Shown here: piece after piece, positions 13,828 to 22,335 of the stretch
How the letters are laid out: each line of letters starts with the position of its first letter
Position numbering within the stretch: the stretch's first letter is position 1
Source: a virus
Reading direction: 5' to 3' (one strand)
DNA length: 24,520 bases
IMG/VR virus record: IMGVR_UViG_3300037621_000228
Coordinates: 1-24,520 of that record
Translations under genes and position numbers: made by a program
Notes under the pieces: model-generated
The model's input: only the letters and a program-made list of their open reading frames with translations
What the model was told of the DNA's origin: nothing
Databases searched by the model: none

Positions 13828-15458
13828 AAGTCTCCTTTTTTACGATCCGCCTGATCGATTCCACCCTGCGCGTATTGATCCATAGCTTGTTGCTGAGGAT
13901 CAACTTCTTCAGGTTGGAGTGACATTGCCATTTGCTCGACTTCCATTTGAGGCAATGTCATTGGATCGATAACCTTACCGTCTTTAATCTCTTGCGCCAT
14001 ATCCTTATCGATGTCCTTGAATAGGGCATCAGGTTGCTTAAGAATCTGACGACGCATGTATTCTAGTGAGAAGTATTTACCCACATATGGATCCATCTGC
14101 TCAAGAAGTGCCATACGAGCATTCATGATCTCTTGCTCTTTCAACTCAGCGAAGTAGTTGTCGGCAACAAAATCATATTGAATATGCTCTTTTGCATCTT
14201 CCCACTCTTCAGGTGTGAAAACACCTTTCAGAATAAGTTGAGTCTTGAGCAGATCGTTAAACAGATCACCAAACTTCTTGCGGAGTCTAACGACGAATTT
14301 TTGGAATTTAACTTCGTCACGGGTGATCTCTGCAGACCTACCTACGTTAAAAGAAGAATCAGATTCCAAACGTGACTCAGGTACGTTGAGTGACCTGTAG
14401 AGTTTCTTCTGGAAATACTTAACATCCTCCAACTCACCTAGGTTTTGTCCACCTGGGAGTGTGGTGATCTCAGTGCCGCGTCCACCTTCACGTCTTGGCA
14501 ACCAGAAATCTTCCAGCATAGACATGAATTTCTTGTCATCACGAATCTCACCAGTGTCGGCGTTATATACCAACTTGTTTCTATAGCGAGACATCACCTC
14601 TCTGAGGTATTGCTCTGCTTTTTGCTTAGGTAGGTTACCCACATCGATGTAGAAGATTCTACGCTCAGGTGCGCGAGAGAGACGATAGATAACCAGAGAA
14701 TCCTCAATCATTCTCAGTTGATTGAGTGCTTTAATTGCTTTATGGAGGTGTGACAACACACAGTTGCGTTGCATATCAAGTTGACCTGAGTGTGCAAAAG
14801 CAATTGCATCAGGTGCAATCTTGATCCCATTATTTTCGTAACCGCGTAAACCCTTAGGGGCGTAAATATAATACTCAACTGCCTTAGGAATCAGCACGTT
14901 AACCTGTGGATCTGATGGAGATATCCGATCCTTGGGTTTATCATACTCGATAACTTTTTTGATTTTGCGAGGATCAATATACCTCAACTCTGTAATCCCT
15001 AGCGCAGGATTATCAGGGTTAATCATCTTATGGTAGAAGAGGCGACCATCGATATACCATCTACGGAAGATATCATATGCCTTTCTATCAAAATCGAGGA
15101 GTGACAATACGTTGTCAAACTCCTCTCGGATGCGAGTCTTAATAGCGTCAGACACTTTAAGATTAGAAAGCTCAATATCAACAGGGTGATCGTCAAGATC
15201 TCCAGCGATTGCCTCATTCACGATGTCATTAATTGCTGCATCCGCTTCAGGATGCAAAGACATACCTCTATACCGACCAATAAGATCGGATTCACCAGCT
15301 TTATTTGCTGAGTCTCCCAGATCTACATACTGACCGAAGTGTCCGCCAGCAGCAATCGGTTGCGCGGCATCGTCATTGTCCTTATGCACGAAAGAAGGAC
15401 CCTTCTCAGAGCCCTTACTTTTCTTTCGATCTAGGGAATAACCAAATAGTTGTGACAT
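13824..15458 (-). CDS. 20: gp20 portal vertex protein
   Basis: A 544-aa protein starting MSQLFGYSLDRKKSKG. It has the T4-portal segments AINDIVNEAIAGDLDD, FDRKAYDIFRRWYIDGRLFYHK, IDPRKIKKVIEY and YRLSRAPERRIFYIDVGNLP, then KYFQKKLYRSLNVPESRL. The size is close to T4 gp20 (524 aa). It is the dodecameric DNA entry port where head assembly starts and terminase docks. A perfect late box and an AGGGACAG ribosome binding site precede it. Confidence 0.97.
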   Translation of the reverse strand: MSQLFGYSLDRKKSKGSEKGPSFVHKDNDDAAQPIAAGGHFGQYVDLGDSANKAGESDLIGRYRGMSLHPEADAAINDIVNEAIAGDLDDHPVDIELSNLKVSDAIKTRIREEFDNVLSLLDFDRKAYDIFRRWYIDGRLFYHKMINPDNPALGITELRYIDPRKIKKVIEYDKPKDRISPSDPQVNVLIPKAVEYYIYAPKGLRGYENNGIKIAPDAIAFAHSGQLDMQRNCVLSHLHKAIKALNQLRMIEDSLVIYRLSRAPERRIFYIDVGNLPKQKAEQYLREVMSRYRNKLVYNADTGEIRDDKKFMSMLEDFWLPRREGGRGTEITTLPGGQNLGELEDVKYFQKKLYRSLNVPESRLESDSSFNVGRSAEITRDEVKFQKFVVRLRKKFGDLFNDLLKTQLILKGVFTPEEWEDAKEHIQYDFVADNYFAELKEQEIMNARMALLEQMDPYVGKYFSLEYMRRQILKQPDALFKDIDKDMAQEIKDGKVIDPMTLPQMEVEQMAMSLQPEEVDPQQQAMDQYAQGGIDQADRKKGDF

Positions 15459-15483
15459 TCAACTGTCCCTATACATTATCAAT

Positions 15484-15491
15484 TATTTATA
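15484..15491 (-). promoter_or_regulatory. T4-type late promoter TATAAATA before gp20
   Basis: An exact late box on the minus strand, 25 bases before the gp20 ATG, in the 43-base gap after gp19. Confidence 0.8.
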
Positions 15492-15501
15492 CGCTAAGAA
15501 T

Positions 15502-16179
15502 TTACTTATCTACAGCGTTGCCAGCGTTGTTATCGTTGGCGTATGTCCAGTACTGGACTTGGAATTCAACAGTATACTCTTCAGGAGTATCGTTGCTATC
15601 CCATGCAAGATCAATTGCACTAACGTTTGATGGCCAGATGCCAACAAACTGATACGATCTTACAACACCACCCTGTCTATCATACTGACGCACAAGTGCG
15701 CTAGACTGATACTCAGAGATATTCTTAGGTGTCTGTAGGTTTTGTTGCAGGTTTTGGATCTTAGTGGACCACTCTTCAAACTTAGAGCGCAGTGCAAATC
15801 CTTTGTCGTTAAGGACAGTAATTGTCCAAGGCTCAAAGGTTCTGTCGCCAGCGATCTTGAGTGTCCTACCTCTGTAAGGAACCTCGATCACACCCACTGT
15901 AGAAGCGGGAATGTTTGCTGCCTTCACAAGGAAGGTTGCAAGAGATCCAGATGATGCAGAAGATCCTGCTTGGGAAGCACCAGCAGTTTCCTGCTGACGC
16001 TTTTCTTGAGATGCAGGTGTGGCACCCGATGCGGGGGTGCCGTCATCTACGATGCCTGGGAAACCGATTTCAACTTGAAATAGGTTGGGGCGGGCTAGGT
16101 CCCCTATTCTGTTTCTGAAGTCAAGGATTGGTGCGTTGACCATCTTGCCTTCTGTCTGCCCTGGGTATTTGTCAGCCAT
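15502..16179 (-). CDS. 19: gp19 tail tube protein
   Basis: A 225-aa protein at the T4 position between gp18 and gp20. It starts MADKYPGQTEGKMVNAP and then has DFRNRIGDLARPNLFQVEIGFP. A Gly/Ala/Ser/Gln-rich stretch (about 48-80) follows, then KAANIPASTVGVIEVPYRGR, DRTFEPWTITVLND and a C-terminal YTVEFQVQYW. T4 gp19 is 163 aa, so the low-complexity insertion accounts for part of the extra length. It forms the inner tube of the contractile tail. Upstream, CATAAACA is only a poor late box, so it may be read from the gp18 promoter. Confidence 0.93.
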   Translation of the reverse strand: MADKYPGQTEGKMVNAPILDFRNRIGDLARPNLFQVEIGFPGIVDDGTPASGATPASQEKRQQETAGASQAGSSASSGSLATFLVKAANIPASTVGVIEVPYRGRTLKIAGDRTFEPWTITVLNDKGFALRSKFEEWSTKIQNLQQNLQTPKNISEYQSSALVRQYDRQGGVVRSYQFVGIWPSNVSAIDLAWDSNDTPEEYTVEFQVQYWTYANDNNAGNAVDK

Positions 16180-16230
16180 TTTGGTGAAGTACTCCGATGT
16201 TTATGTAATGGGGGTTAGATGGTTAGATGA

Positions 16231-19002
16231 TCAGGAGACGAGCTCGGTGAAGCTTGCGCCAGTCCGTGTTGCCGTGAATGTTAAGGTGATGAAGTTGATG
16301 GATCTCGTGGGTTTCACGAAGATCTCAGCATAGAATTCACCACGGTCGATTGATTCCGCAGGGTTGTTGGTGCCATCACAGACAACCAGGAAGTCAACAA
16401 TACCACGACGTGATTGGACAGATCTCAGGTAAGGCTCAACGATATTCTTGAATTGTTGGCGAGTAAACTCATCATTCAATTCAAAGAGTTGAGTCTTGGC
16501 AGCGTTGCTGACTGCTTCTTCGATAACGAGGAAGAGACGGCGGACGTTGATTCTGTCGAATGCGGATTGATAACCCAGTGCAGTCTTGTCTCCGAAGAGG
16601 ACCATGCCCTGACCAGGGAATGCGACGATGGGGTTAACTCTTGCTGCATAAAGCAGATCTCTATGATCCTTCAGAGGAGAATAAGCAAGTTTGATGCTGT
16701 TTCTCAGGTTACCACGGTTGAAACCAGCGGGTGAGAACCAAGGCTCTTGATTAAGAGTCGTGCTCAATACCAGACCAGCCATGTCACCGTTACAAGGAAT
16801 GTAGCGATAGACATCATTATACTTGTCGTAGATATACTTGTAGTTGTTATCGAAGACAGTGTAAGAAGAGGATCCGAGTTGATCGAAGTACTCAATCGTG
16901 CGGGTCACGATTTGAGGTGTAGAAGTTTGTCCTACAATGTCACCTCTATAAGGTGAGATGAAAGCGATGCAATCCTTACGGGCATCTGCAATACCGATGA
17001 TGTGTTGTGCTTTAGCGATAGTATCATTCAAACTATTCATGCCAGGACCCATCAGGATGTAGTCCAGTTGCACAGTCTCAGCGTCATTGAAGAGTGTGTA
17101 TGCACCCAAGATGTTAGGACGTGAGATGGTATAACCATCAACGCCACCTTGGAGAGCGAAGCGCAACGTTGCGCGACCCTTCGTGCCAACCAGAGGCACT
17201 GCAAGAGGATTGAGACCAGTTGGGTCATCAAGGTTGTTGAGGGAGTTGTCAGACTTAATCAAGTCAAACTCTCTGTTAACACCACTCAGACCGAAACCAC
17301 CAGAAGAATTAGTGTCGCGATCATAGATGTTATTAACCTCGTGTGATCCCCAATACAGGAATTGCGAGAATTGCTTAATCACCTCCTTATAGTAGATGTT
17401 GTCACCCTGAGGAGACTTAGCATCGGTTGCCTTAGACACGTTAAGGTGCTTCTCAAGGAGAGCGCCAGGGGTGCCAGTAAGTTTACCGTCGCCGTCAAGG
17501 ACCAGGATGTGTAGTAGGTCGTTATAACCACCTCTGTCTTCCACCCATGCGGATGAAGTAGGACGAGGAGCAATGTTTGACCATCTCTGATTTACCCCAT
17601 AAAGACGGGTGTCGTAGTCATTTTCTACTGCTGCGATCAACACAGAAGCAGCGTTTGCATCAGCAACATTCTGGTTTGCTTGGAAGTTGGGTGATCCAGG
17701 GTTAAGAGAAACTCTCAACTCTCTGCGGATTGACTCAACCTTAGCGGCATCGCCAGTTGCACTACCAGGACTGTTGCTGTTGTTTGCCAACTCAGAAAGG
17801 GTATCGCCAATCTCCAGCACGTCAGCGGAGGAGGTGTCGATAGCAACTTCTAGTTTGCGAGTCTCAGGATCATAAGCAACAACGCGACCAGTAACACCAC
17901 CACTAACAGCAGTGATGTAGTTGTCCTTCTCAAAGGATCCAATCAACGTAGCGTCGTCAACTACAGTGACGATAGTATCGTAGGTATAAACCTTACCGTA
18001 GATGTTTGCTGCAGAGTATGCAACTTCTGCACCGTTAGTGAATTGCCACTCAGTGCTAGTAGGTTGTGCCAAAGACAAGACCTGATCAGCACCAGCGTCG
18101 GTCATTACCACGCGGATGGAGTTGCCATGAAGACCAGCAGACTTAGCTGCCCATTTCCAGTTGTTGGCAGCAGACTCAACGTTATTCTCATACTCGTCAT
18201 CATTTTTGATGAGGGGAGCAGAGATACCCGTTGCAGTGGTCTCGTTAATCTCAGTCTTCGATGCTGTAACCAATTGCAGTGCAACGGCAGATCCATCGGT
18301 GTGTGCAGCAGCAGTAGTGCCGAGCAGACCGCGAGTCACGTTAAGGTTGTTGCCAGAGACACCAGTGATCTGCATGATCTCGTCATCAACTCTAATGTAA
18401 GAGTTGGTGCCGCCACCAAGTGTAGATGCAGAGGTCACAGTCAGAGTGCCGTCTGCGTCAGTGAAGGTAGATCCTTCGTTAATAGTAGATGATGTGCCAG
18501 CAGGCTCAATCAAAGTGATTGGGGAAGCAGCAGCGTGAGATGCAGCAGATGTTGCAAGTTGACCGCGAAGCACAGTAACGTCGTTACCTGAAACTGCTTG
18601 GATAGTCAGCAATTCTGCGTCCACAAGGAGCAGATCGTTAACGTCCAGATCAGTTGCAGCTGCAACTGTCAGCGTGGTGTCGGTGCTAGTGAAGGTTGAA
18701 ACTACAAATTGTGCAGTATCAATTGCGTTCTTAAGCGAGTCATTCATTGCGCGGACCACCTTCACGGTGCCGCCATACAGCAAGAATTGTGCTGCAGTAA
18801 ACCAATATTCGTAATTGTACTCGTTGGGTTTGCCAAAGATCGAGAGGAGCTCACGCTCGCTCGTTACCTGAGTCATTGCCTCAACGGGACCCTTTTCAAA
18901 GGAGCCCACAATAGCAGCAACATTATCAACTGTTGCGTTGGCTACTGAGGTAAGGTCTCTTTCAAGTACAACAACCCCTGGTGAAAGTTGTGTTGATGCC
19001 AT
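16231..19002 (-). CDS. 18: gp18 tail sheath protein, with inserted repeats
   Basis: A 923-aa contractile sheath protein, much longer than T4 gp18 (659 aa). The N-terminus (QLSPGVVVLERDLTSVANAT ... VGSFEKGP) and the C-terminal half (DCIAFISPYRGDIVG, then YKYIYDKYNDVYRYIPCNG, GMVLFGDKTALG, RINVRRLFLVIEEAV and FKNIVEPYLRSVQSRRGI) are standard sheath. The extra length lies at about 100-460. It contains two copies of a 60-residue module (about 105-165 and 180-245) sharing a DxELLTI/DDEIMQI, VSGN and VxRGxLxT pattern, and a later VSGGVTGRVVAYD segment. These probably form surface domains on the sheath. A CTAAATA late box and an AGGAGA site precede the ATG. Confidence 0.96.
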   Translation of the reverse strand: MASTQLSPGVVVLERDLTSVANATVDNVAAIVGSFEKGPVEAMTQVTSERELLSIFGKPNEYNYEYWFTAAQFLLYGGTVKVVRAMNDSLKNAIDTAQFVVSTFTSTDTTLTVAAATDLDVNDLLLVDAELLTIQAVSGNDVTVLRGQLATSAASHAAASPITLIEPAGTSSTINEGSTFTDADGTLTVTSASTLGGGTNSYIRVDDEIMQITGVSGNNLNVTRGLLGTTAAAHTDGSAVALQLVTASKTEINETTATGISAPLIKNDDEYENNVESAANNWKWAAKSAGLHGNSIRVVMTDAGADQVLSLAQPTSTEWQFTNGAEVAYSAANIYGKVYTYDTIVTVVDDATLIGSFEKDNYITAVSGGVTGRVVAYDPETRKLEVAIDTSSADVLEIGDTLSELANNSNSPGSATGDAAKVESIRRELRVSLNPGSPNFQANQNVADANAASVLIAAVENDYDTRLYGVNQRWSNIAPRPTSSAWVEDRGGYNDLLHILVLDGDGKLTGTPGALLEKHLNVSKATDAKSPQGDNIYYKEVIKQFSQFLYWGSHEVNNIYDRDTNSSGGFGLSGVNREFDLIKSDNSLNNLDDPTGLNPLAVPLVGTKGRATLRFALQGGVDGYTISRPNILGAYTLFNDAETVQLDYILMGPGMNSLNDTIAKAQHIIGIADARKDCIAFISPYRGDIVGQTSTPQIVTRTIEYFDQLGSSSYTVFDNNYKYIYDKYNDVYRYIPCNGDMAGLVLSTTLNQEPWFSPAGFNRGNLRNSIKLAYSPLKDHRDLLYAARVNPIVAFPGQGMVLFGDKTALGYQSAFDRINVRRLFLVIEEAVSNAAKTQLFELNDEFTRQQFKNIVEPYLRSVQSRRGIVDFLVVCDGTNNPAESIDRGEFYAEIFVKPTRSINFITLTFTATRTGASFTELVS
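18268..18690 (-). repeat. tandem duplicated module inside the tail sheath gene
   Basis: Codons for about residues 105-165 (18508-18690) and 180-245 (18268-18465) encode two clearly related units. Shared features are TTLTV/GTLTV, LLLVDAELLTI/YIRVDDEIMQI, AVSGND/GVSGNN, VTVLRGQLAT/LNVTRGLLGT and ASHAAAS/AAHTDGS. This unit is a familiar add-on in phage virion proteins. Confidence 0.8.
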
Positions 19003-19043
19003 TAGTAGATTCTCCTGATTAGATTCCTAGTCGGATGCTGAAA

Positions 19044-19051
19044 CTATTTAG
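19044..19051 (-). promoter_or_regulatory. late promoter variant CTAAATA(G) before gp18
   Basis: CTAAATAG on the minus strand lies in the 85-base gap between the zinc-finger gene and gp18, 41 bases before the gp18 ATG. It is the same variant as before gp67. Confidence 0.55.
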
Positions 19052-19087
19052 AATAACAGCGTTTTTCAGAGGGTAAACACGACGAAA

Positions 19088-19315
19088 TCACCAGTCAGGA
19101 TACTCTGTATCCCACTTCTTTTTCTTCTTTCTGTTAGCAGCGTTACGCTTTACTTGACACTGTTTACAGGTATAAGAATATGCTGAAACATTCTTGCCTC
19201 TATCAGGTCTAGTCTTGTAGAAATGATCTACTAATGACAGGGTGCGAAGACATTTACGACACTGCCGATCTACAAATAGAAACTCTTCTAGATCTAGGCT
19301 GTCTTCAAAGTCCAT
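19088..19315 (-). CDS. small CxxC zinc-finger protein (75 aa)
   Basis: A 75-aa protein with two CxxC pairs, CRKC (19-22) and CKQC (50-53), about 27 residues apart, so one four-cysteine zinc site. The segment SLVDHFYKTRPDRG between them and the following NRKKKKKWD basic tail resemble the zinc-binding N-terminal parts of phage HNH/endonuclease VII-like proteins (C..C...FY....C..C). No HNH catalytic core is present, so it may only bind nucleic acid. The 5' end overlaps the 61-aa gene by 22 bases. It lies between terminase and sheath. Confidence 0.75.
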   Translation of the reverse strand: MDFEDSLDLEEFLFVDRQCRKCLRTLSLVDHFYKTRPDRGKNVSAYSYTCKQCQVKRNAANRKKKKKWDTEYPDW

Positions 19316-19479
19316 TCCTGTACTAATCTCGCAACTTGTTTTCTATCACACCCTTCAGGTGCATTCTTTATACAACGAAGAATTAATTCTTCATCGCTGA
19401 TAGTTGGTTTAATAGTAAACCCCCACTTATCAACTTCACCTTCGGTAGGTGCTTCAACGTAATCAAATTCGCTACTCAT
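19294..19479 (-). CDS. small protein after terminase (61 aa), function unknown
   Basis: I start at ATG 19479 (MSSEFDYVEAPTEG), which forms ATGA with the gp17 stop. A GTG 12 bases earlier is possible but less likely. The first half is acidic. The second half (ISDEELILRCIKNAPEGCDRKQVARLVQEW) reads as a compact helical domain, perhaps helix-turn-helix-like. T4 gp16, the small terminase, lies upstream of gp17 and is larger, so I do not call this gp16. It overlaps the zinc-finger gene at its 3' end. Confidence 0.7.
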   Translation of the reverse strand: MSSEFDYVEAPTEGEVDKWGFTIKPTISDEELILRCIKNAPEGCDRKQVARLVQEWTLKTA

Positions 19480-21143
19480 TGGTAATCCCACATATACGAC
19501 ATGTCGCCATACTCAGCAATAGATTCTCTTTCTGCGTTATGCCAGGTCTGTCCTTGTGGATCTACAGTAACCTCTTCTTGGAGACCATCATCCATAAATC
19601 CAAACGGTGCCATATCTGCTTCGATTGCTTCCTTCTGCTCCAGATACATTCGCGTCCTGACATCGCTGTCATGCAGTTCTCTGAAGTAGTCTGAGGTCGC
19701 TAACCAAGAAAATATGACCAGACACATAGAGAGGTCATCATTACATCCTTCTTCGGCTTCCCATGCCTGTCCCTTCTGGATGAATGTAGTTAACTCAGCA
19801 ATGATATCATAGTCAGTAAAGACAAGTTTGTCATCCTCAATCAACTGTTTCATGTTTGCACACCCAGTTTTCTTGACTGTGGTAGACATCTTGACACCTA
19901 GTTGCACCTTAGATCCAGAAAATCCCTGACCAACAACCTGCCCAGCACGTCCACGCATGGATGACATCAGGAGGTTATCATACTCCAGATCAAACTGCAT
20001 AATATCTGCTACCTGCCCACCAATATCATTAACTTCAATCAGGGTATATGCATGATTGTAACTCGTGACTACCTGATGAATGATGTTGGGGAAGAGTAAT
20101 GGTTTAATTTTATTGTTTCTATACTTTGCTACTAACTTATACGGGATCGTGGTAGTATCAAATACACAGAACGCTGAGTAATCTTTAGTTATACCACGAG
20201 CAACGTCCACAGTACATACATAAGTATGTTCGGGTTTAGGCTCTTCAAACACATCTAGTCCTTGATTGGACTTCACAGGATCATCGTATACCAAAGTTTT
20301 TAGTTTAGATGATGTGATGAGAGTATTAACCGAACCTAGAAATTCACATTCAAATTCCTGATTAAACTGCTCTTCGGACGTGTTACGAATAGTCTGCTCT
20401 TTCCATGCAGCATCTCTACCAGGCACCTCTGACCAGTGGACTTCTGTGGTAGTGTATTCATTCTTGCCCTTCTCTGCGTCATGCCAGAGTTTGTAAAACA
20501 TATTCATCCCCTTGGGCGTGGAGATGATGATTACTTTGGTAGATTTACCAGAACTAATAGTAGGATACACAGAGCTGAAAAACTCGTCAGCAATATGCGT
20601 TGGTATAAAGGCGAATTCATCCAGAAATATGATGTTAAAAGACATACCACGGACGGCAGAAGCTGAAGTAGAAGCAGCCATAATCTTGCTTCCGTTTTCC
20701 AATTCGAGACTGCCCCTGTTCCAGTTGACAACTCCTTGTTGGAGCCAGTTTGGGAGGTTTTCATAGGATAGTTGCAAGCGTTGTAACATTTCTCGTGCCG
20801 TTGCTGCCTTGTTAGCAAGGATTGCAACGTTAACATTATCATTAAAAATAATATACCACAGCAAATATGCAGTAACAACAGTTGACTTACCTGACTGTCG
20901 TGGCAGTTTTGCTATATTAAATCTATTTGCATGGAATCTTTCTACCATCGACTCTTGAAAGTCGTATAACTCAAATGGAATCAGACCACGATCCAGCGAG
21001 ATGATTTGGATATAGTTTTTAATAAAGTAGACAGGATCTTTAGAGCACTTGATAAACTCTTTCACCTGATCATCGGTGAAACTTTGTGCTACGTTAGCTC
21101 TTTTTAGGTTGGGATTACCTAGATAGATTTCATTTTGACTCAT
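19476..21143 (-). CDS. 17: gp17 terminase large subunit
   Basis: A 555-aa packaging motor. The ATPase domain has Walker A PRQSGKST at 81-88, Walker B IIFLDE at 171-176 and coupling motif STPKG near 208-212. The nuclease domain begins with the acidic VDVARG (D313) and has LIEVNDIGGQVADI and NDDLSMCLVIFSWL with further acidic residues. The length is slightly below T4 gp17 (610 aa). It cuts concatemeric DNA and pumps it through the gp20 portal. The start lies 14 bases inside the end of the oxygenase gene. Confidence 0.97.
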   Translation of the reverse strand: MSQNEIYLGNPNLKRANVAQSFTDDQVKEFIKCSKDPVYFIKNYIQIISLDRGLIPFELYDFQESMVERFHANRFNIAKLPRQSGKSTVVTAYLLWYIIFNDNVNVAILANKAATAREMLQRLQLSYENLPNWLQQGVVNWNRGSLELENGSKIMAASTSASAVRGMSFNIIFLDEFAFIPTHIADEFFSSVYPTISSGKSTKVIIISTPKGMNMFYKLWHDAEKGKNEYTTTEVHWSEVPGRDAAWKEQTIRNTSEEQFNQEFECEFLGSVNTLITSSKLKTLVYDDPVKSNQGLDVFEEPKPEHTYVCTVDVARGITKDYSAFCVFDTTTIPYKLVAKYRNNKIKPLLFPNIIHQVVTSYNHAYTLIEVNDIGGQVADIMQFDLEYDNLLMSSMRGRAGQVVGQGFSGSKVQLGVKMSTTVKKTGCANMKQLIEDDKLVFTDYDIIAELTTFIQKGQAWEAEEGCNDDLSMCLVIFSWLATSDYFRELHDSDVRTRMYLEQKEAIEADMAPFGFMDDGLQEEVTVDPQGQTWHNAERESIAEYGDMSYMWDYQ

Positions 21144-21738
21144 GTGGAAATGGTCTCCTGTTTTTTTCTTGTCCTTTTGCGTGTGCTTCTACAACCTCTT
21201 CCTGTCCAGGACAGAATTGAAAGACTGCGCTATACCTAGCAGCATATGGACAATGCTTTGTTGGTGCTCTGCCCCCATGGGGGACTAATCCTGGGAATAT
21301 TACAATCCTTCCTGGTTTAGGAATGACTGTATCTGTGATTCGGTCGCCCATCATGAAGATAGTTTCACCGCCCCATTCAGGTATCCATGCCCTGTTAGTG
21401 TAGACAAGGAAACTTAATGCGTCTATTTCTTCCCCATCACAGTGGATAGCAGGACTATCACCAAAACGGAAAGCATTATAAACGACTCTGTGAAATGCAG
21501 GAATGGGTATCCCAGCGCGAAGAAATGCATGGTTTATACAAAAGAAATCAAACTCCCCATAGTTGGGGTAGTCGATTGCTCTACCTAGTGAATAAGTGGA
21601 AAGGTTATCGTCTGGACTATCATCAAAGATGAGTTGCCATCCGTCAAAGTTGGTGAAGTATGTATCCATATAAAGGATCTCTTCATCTGTGAAGAGATCA
21701 TCAATGACCATCACCTGATCATATTTAACAATATCCAT
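21130..21738 (-). CDS. 2-oxoglutarate/Fe(II)-dependent oxygenase
   Basis: A 202-aa protein with the iron-binding HxD...H triad and the 2-oxoglutarate arginine: H99 and D101 in AIHCDGEE, H154 in LVPHGGRAP, and R168 in ARYSAVFQF. The EWGGETIFM and KPGRIVIFPG segments between them are typical of the prolyl-4-hydroxylase-like clade. Such enzymes are frequent in cyanophages, but their substrates are mostly unknown. Protein hydroxylation or DNA-base modification are both possible. It shares TAATG with the nuclease gene upstream and runs directly into gp17, so it may be made with packaging proteins. Confidence 0.92.
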   Translation of the reverse strand: MDIVKYDQVMVIDDLFTDEEILYMDTYFTNFDGWQLIFDDSPDDNLSTYSLGRAIDYPNYGEFDFFCINHAFLRAGIPIPAFHRVVYNAFRFGDSPAIHCDGEEIDALSFLVYTNRAWIPEWGGETIFMMGDRITDTVIPKPGRIVIFPGLVPHGGRAPTKHCPYAARYSAVFQFCPGQEEVVEAHAKGQEKNRRPFPHESK

Positions 21739-22199
21739 TATTCAACTAACGTACCGTGCGCCCTCCGTATCTCTTTTAGTGCTTCGAGATTCATATCCTT
21801 AGTGCCACCATCATATGCGTGAGCATATCCTTCAGTAATCATTTGCTCGTTAAGGGACACATTGTCGTCCCCAATGTAAAGCCAACCCAGAAGACGCCCG
21901 TATTTCCCAGTGCCACCAACAAGTTCAGTCCTAACAGACAACTCATCATCACCAGCCAACGTGCCTTCGAGTTTTTCTTTGAGCCAGTTGGTTGCGTCGA
22001 TTCCAAGTGCTTTCTCCTCTAGGTTCCTCGTCCTTTTCTCTGGCGTATCAACTCCAGCAACTCTAACTCTTTCTTTCTTGTATAGATCAAACCCGAGGTC
22101 AATAGTGACATCGATAGTATCGCCATCAAGAACACGATTGATCTCCGTCACTCGGAAGTTGTAACAACTTTTCCTGCTTGGGGGCGTCAGTCCTGCCAT
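21738..22199 (-). CDS. Staphylococcal-nuclease-type (thermonuclease) protein
   Basis: A 153-aa SNase-domain protein. Active-site elements are all present: VLDGDTIDVTID (D27 and neighbours), RVRVAGVDTPE (arginine near 45-47, D51, E54) and KYGRLLGWLYI (R102). These correspond to the catalytic Arg/Glu/Arg set of staphylococcal nuclease. I use ATG 22199. The frame is open to a TTG at 22214, which would deepen the overlap with the membrane-protein gene. No signal peptide is seen, so it would act in the host cytoplasm, perhaps on host DNA or RNA. The final TAA overlaps the oxygenase start. Confidence 0.9.
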   Translation of the reverse strand: MAGLTPPSRKSCYNFRVTEINRVLDGDTIDVTIDLGFDLYKKERVRVAGVDTPEKRTRNLEEKALGIDATNWLKEKLEGTLAGDDELSVRTELVGGTGKYGRLLGWLYIGDDNVSLNEQMITEGYAHAYDGGTKDMNLEALKEIRRAHGTLVE

Positions 22200-22335
22200 T
22201 TTCCAACTCTGCAAATGCTATTCTTAATATGTATATAACATAACCCAATGCTAATCCAACAGCAATAATTACTAGAATAATTACTGACCATACAGGATAA
22301 CCTGGGATATCAAGAGGACGCAATAATAAATTCAT
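22126..22335 (-). CDS. small single-pass membrane protein (69 aa)
   Basis: Begins MNLLLRPLDIPGYPVW, followed by one long hydrophobic helix (VIILVIIAVGLALGYVIYIL, about 18-37) and a charged tail ending GDQSCS. The tail overlaps the nuclease start by about 74 bases in another frame. The start shares ATGA with the stop of the 22-codon frame just upstream. The function is unknown. Confidence 0.75.
   Translation of the reverse strand: MNLLLRPLDIPGYPVWSVIILVIIAVGLALGYVIYILRIAFAELENGRTDAPKQEKLLQLPSDGDQSCS

Noticed and set aside
16209-16229. Direct repeat GGTTAGAT GGTTAGAT between gp18 and gp19
   Set aside because: There are only two short copies in a 51-base gap with no other signal, so there is not enough to call a functional element.
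10450-19002. Plus-strand open frames over the structural genes
   Set aside because: They are antisense shadows of strongly supported genes, with no promoters or family motifs. No plus-strand coding region was accepted anywhere in the window.
19294-19479. The 61-aa gene as gp16 small terminase
   Set aside because: It is on the wrong side of gp17 and too short, and no gp16 motif is recognised.
22200-22214. TTG start at 22214 for the nuclease
   Set aside because: ATG 22199 gives a normal N-terminus and a smaller overlap with the membrane-protein gene.
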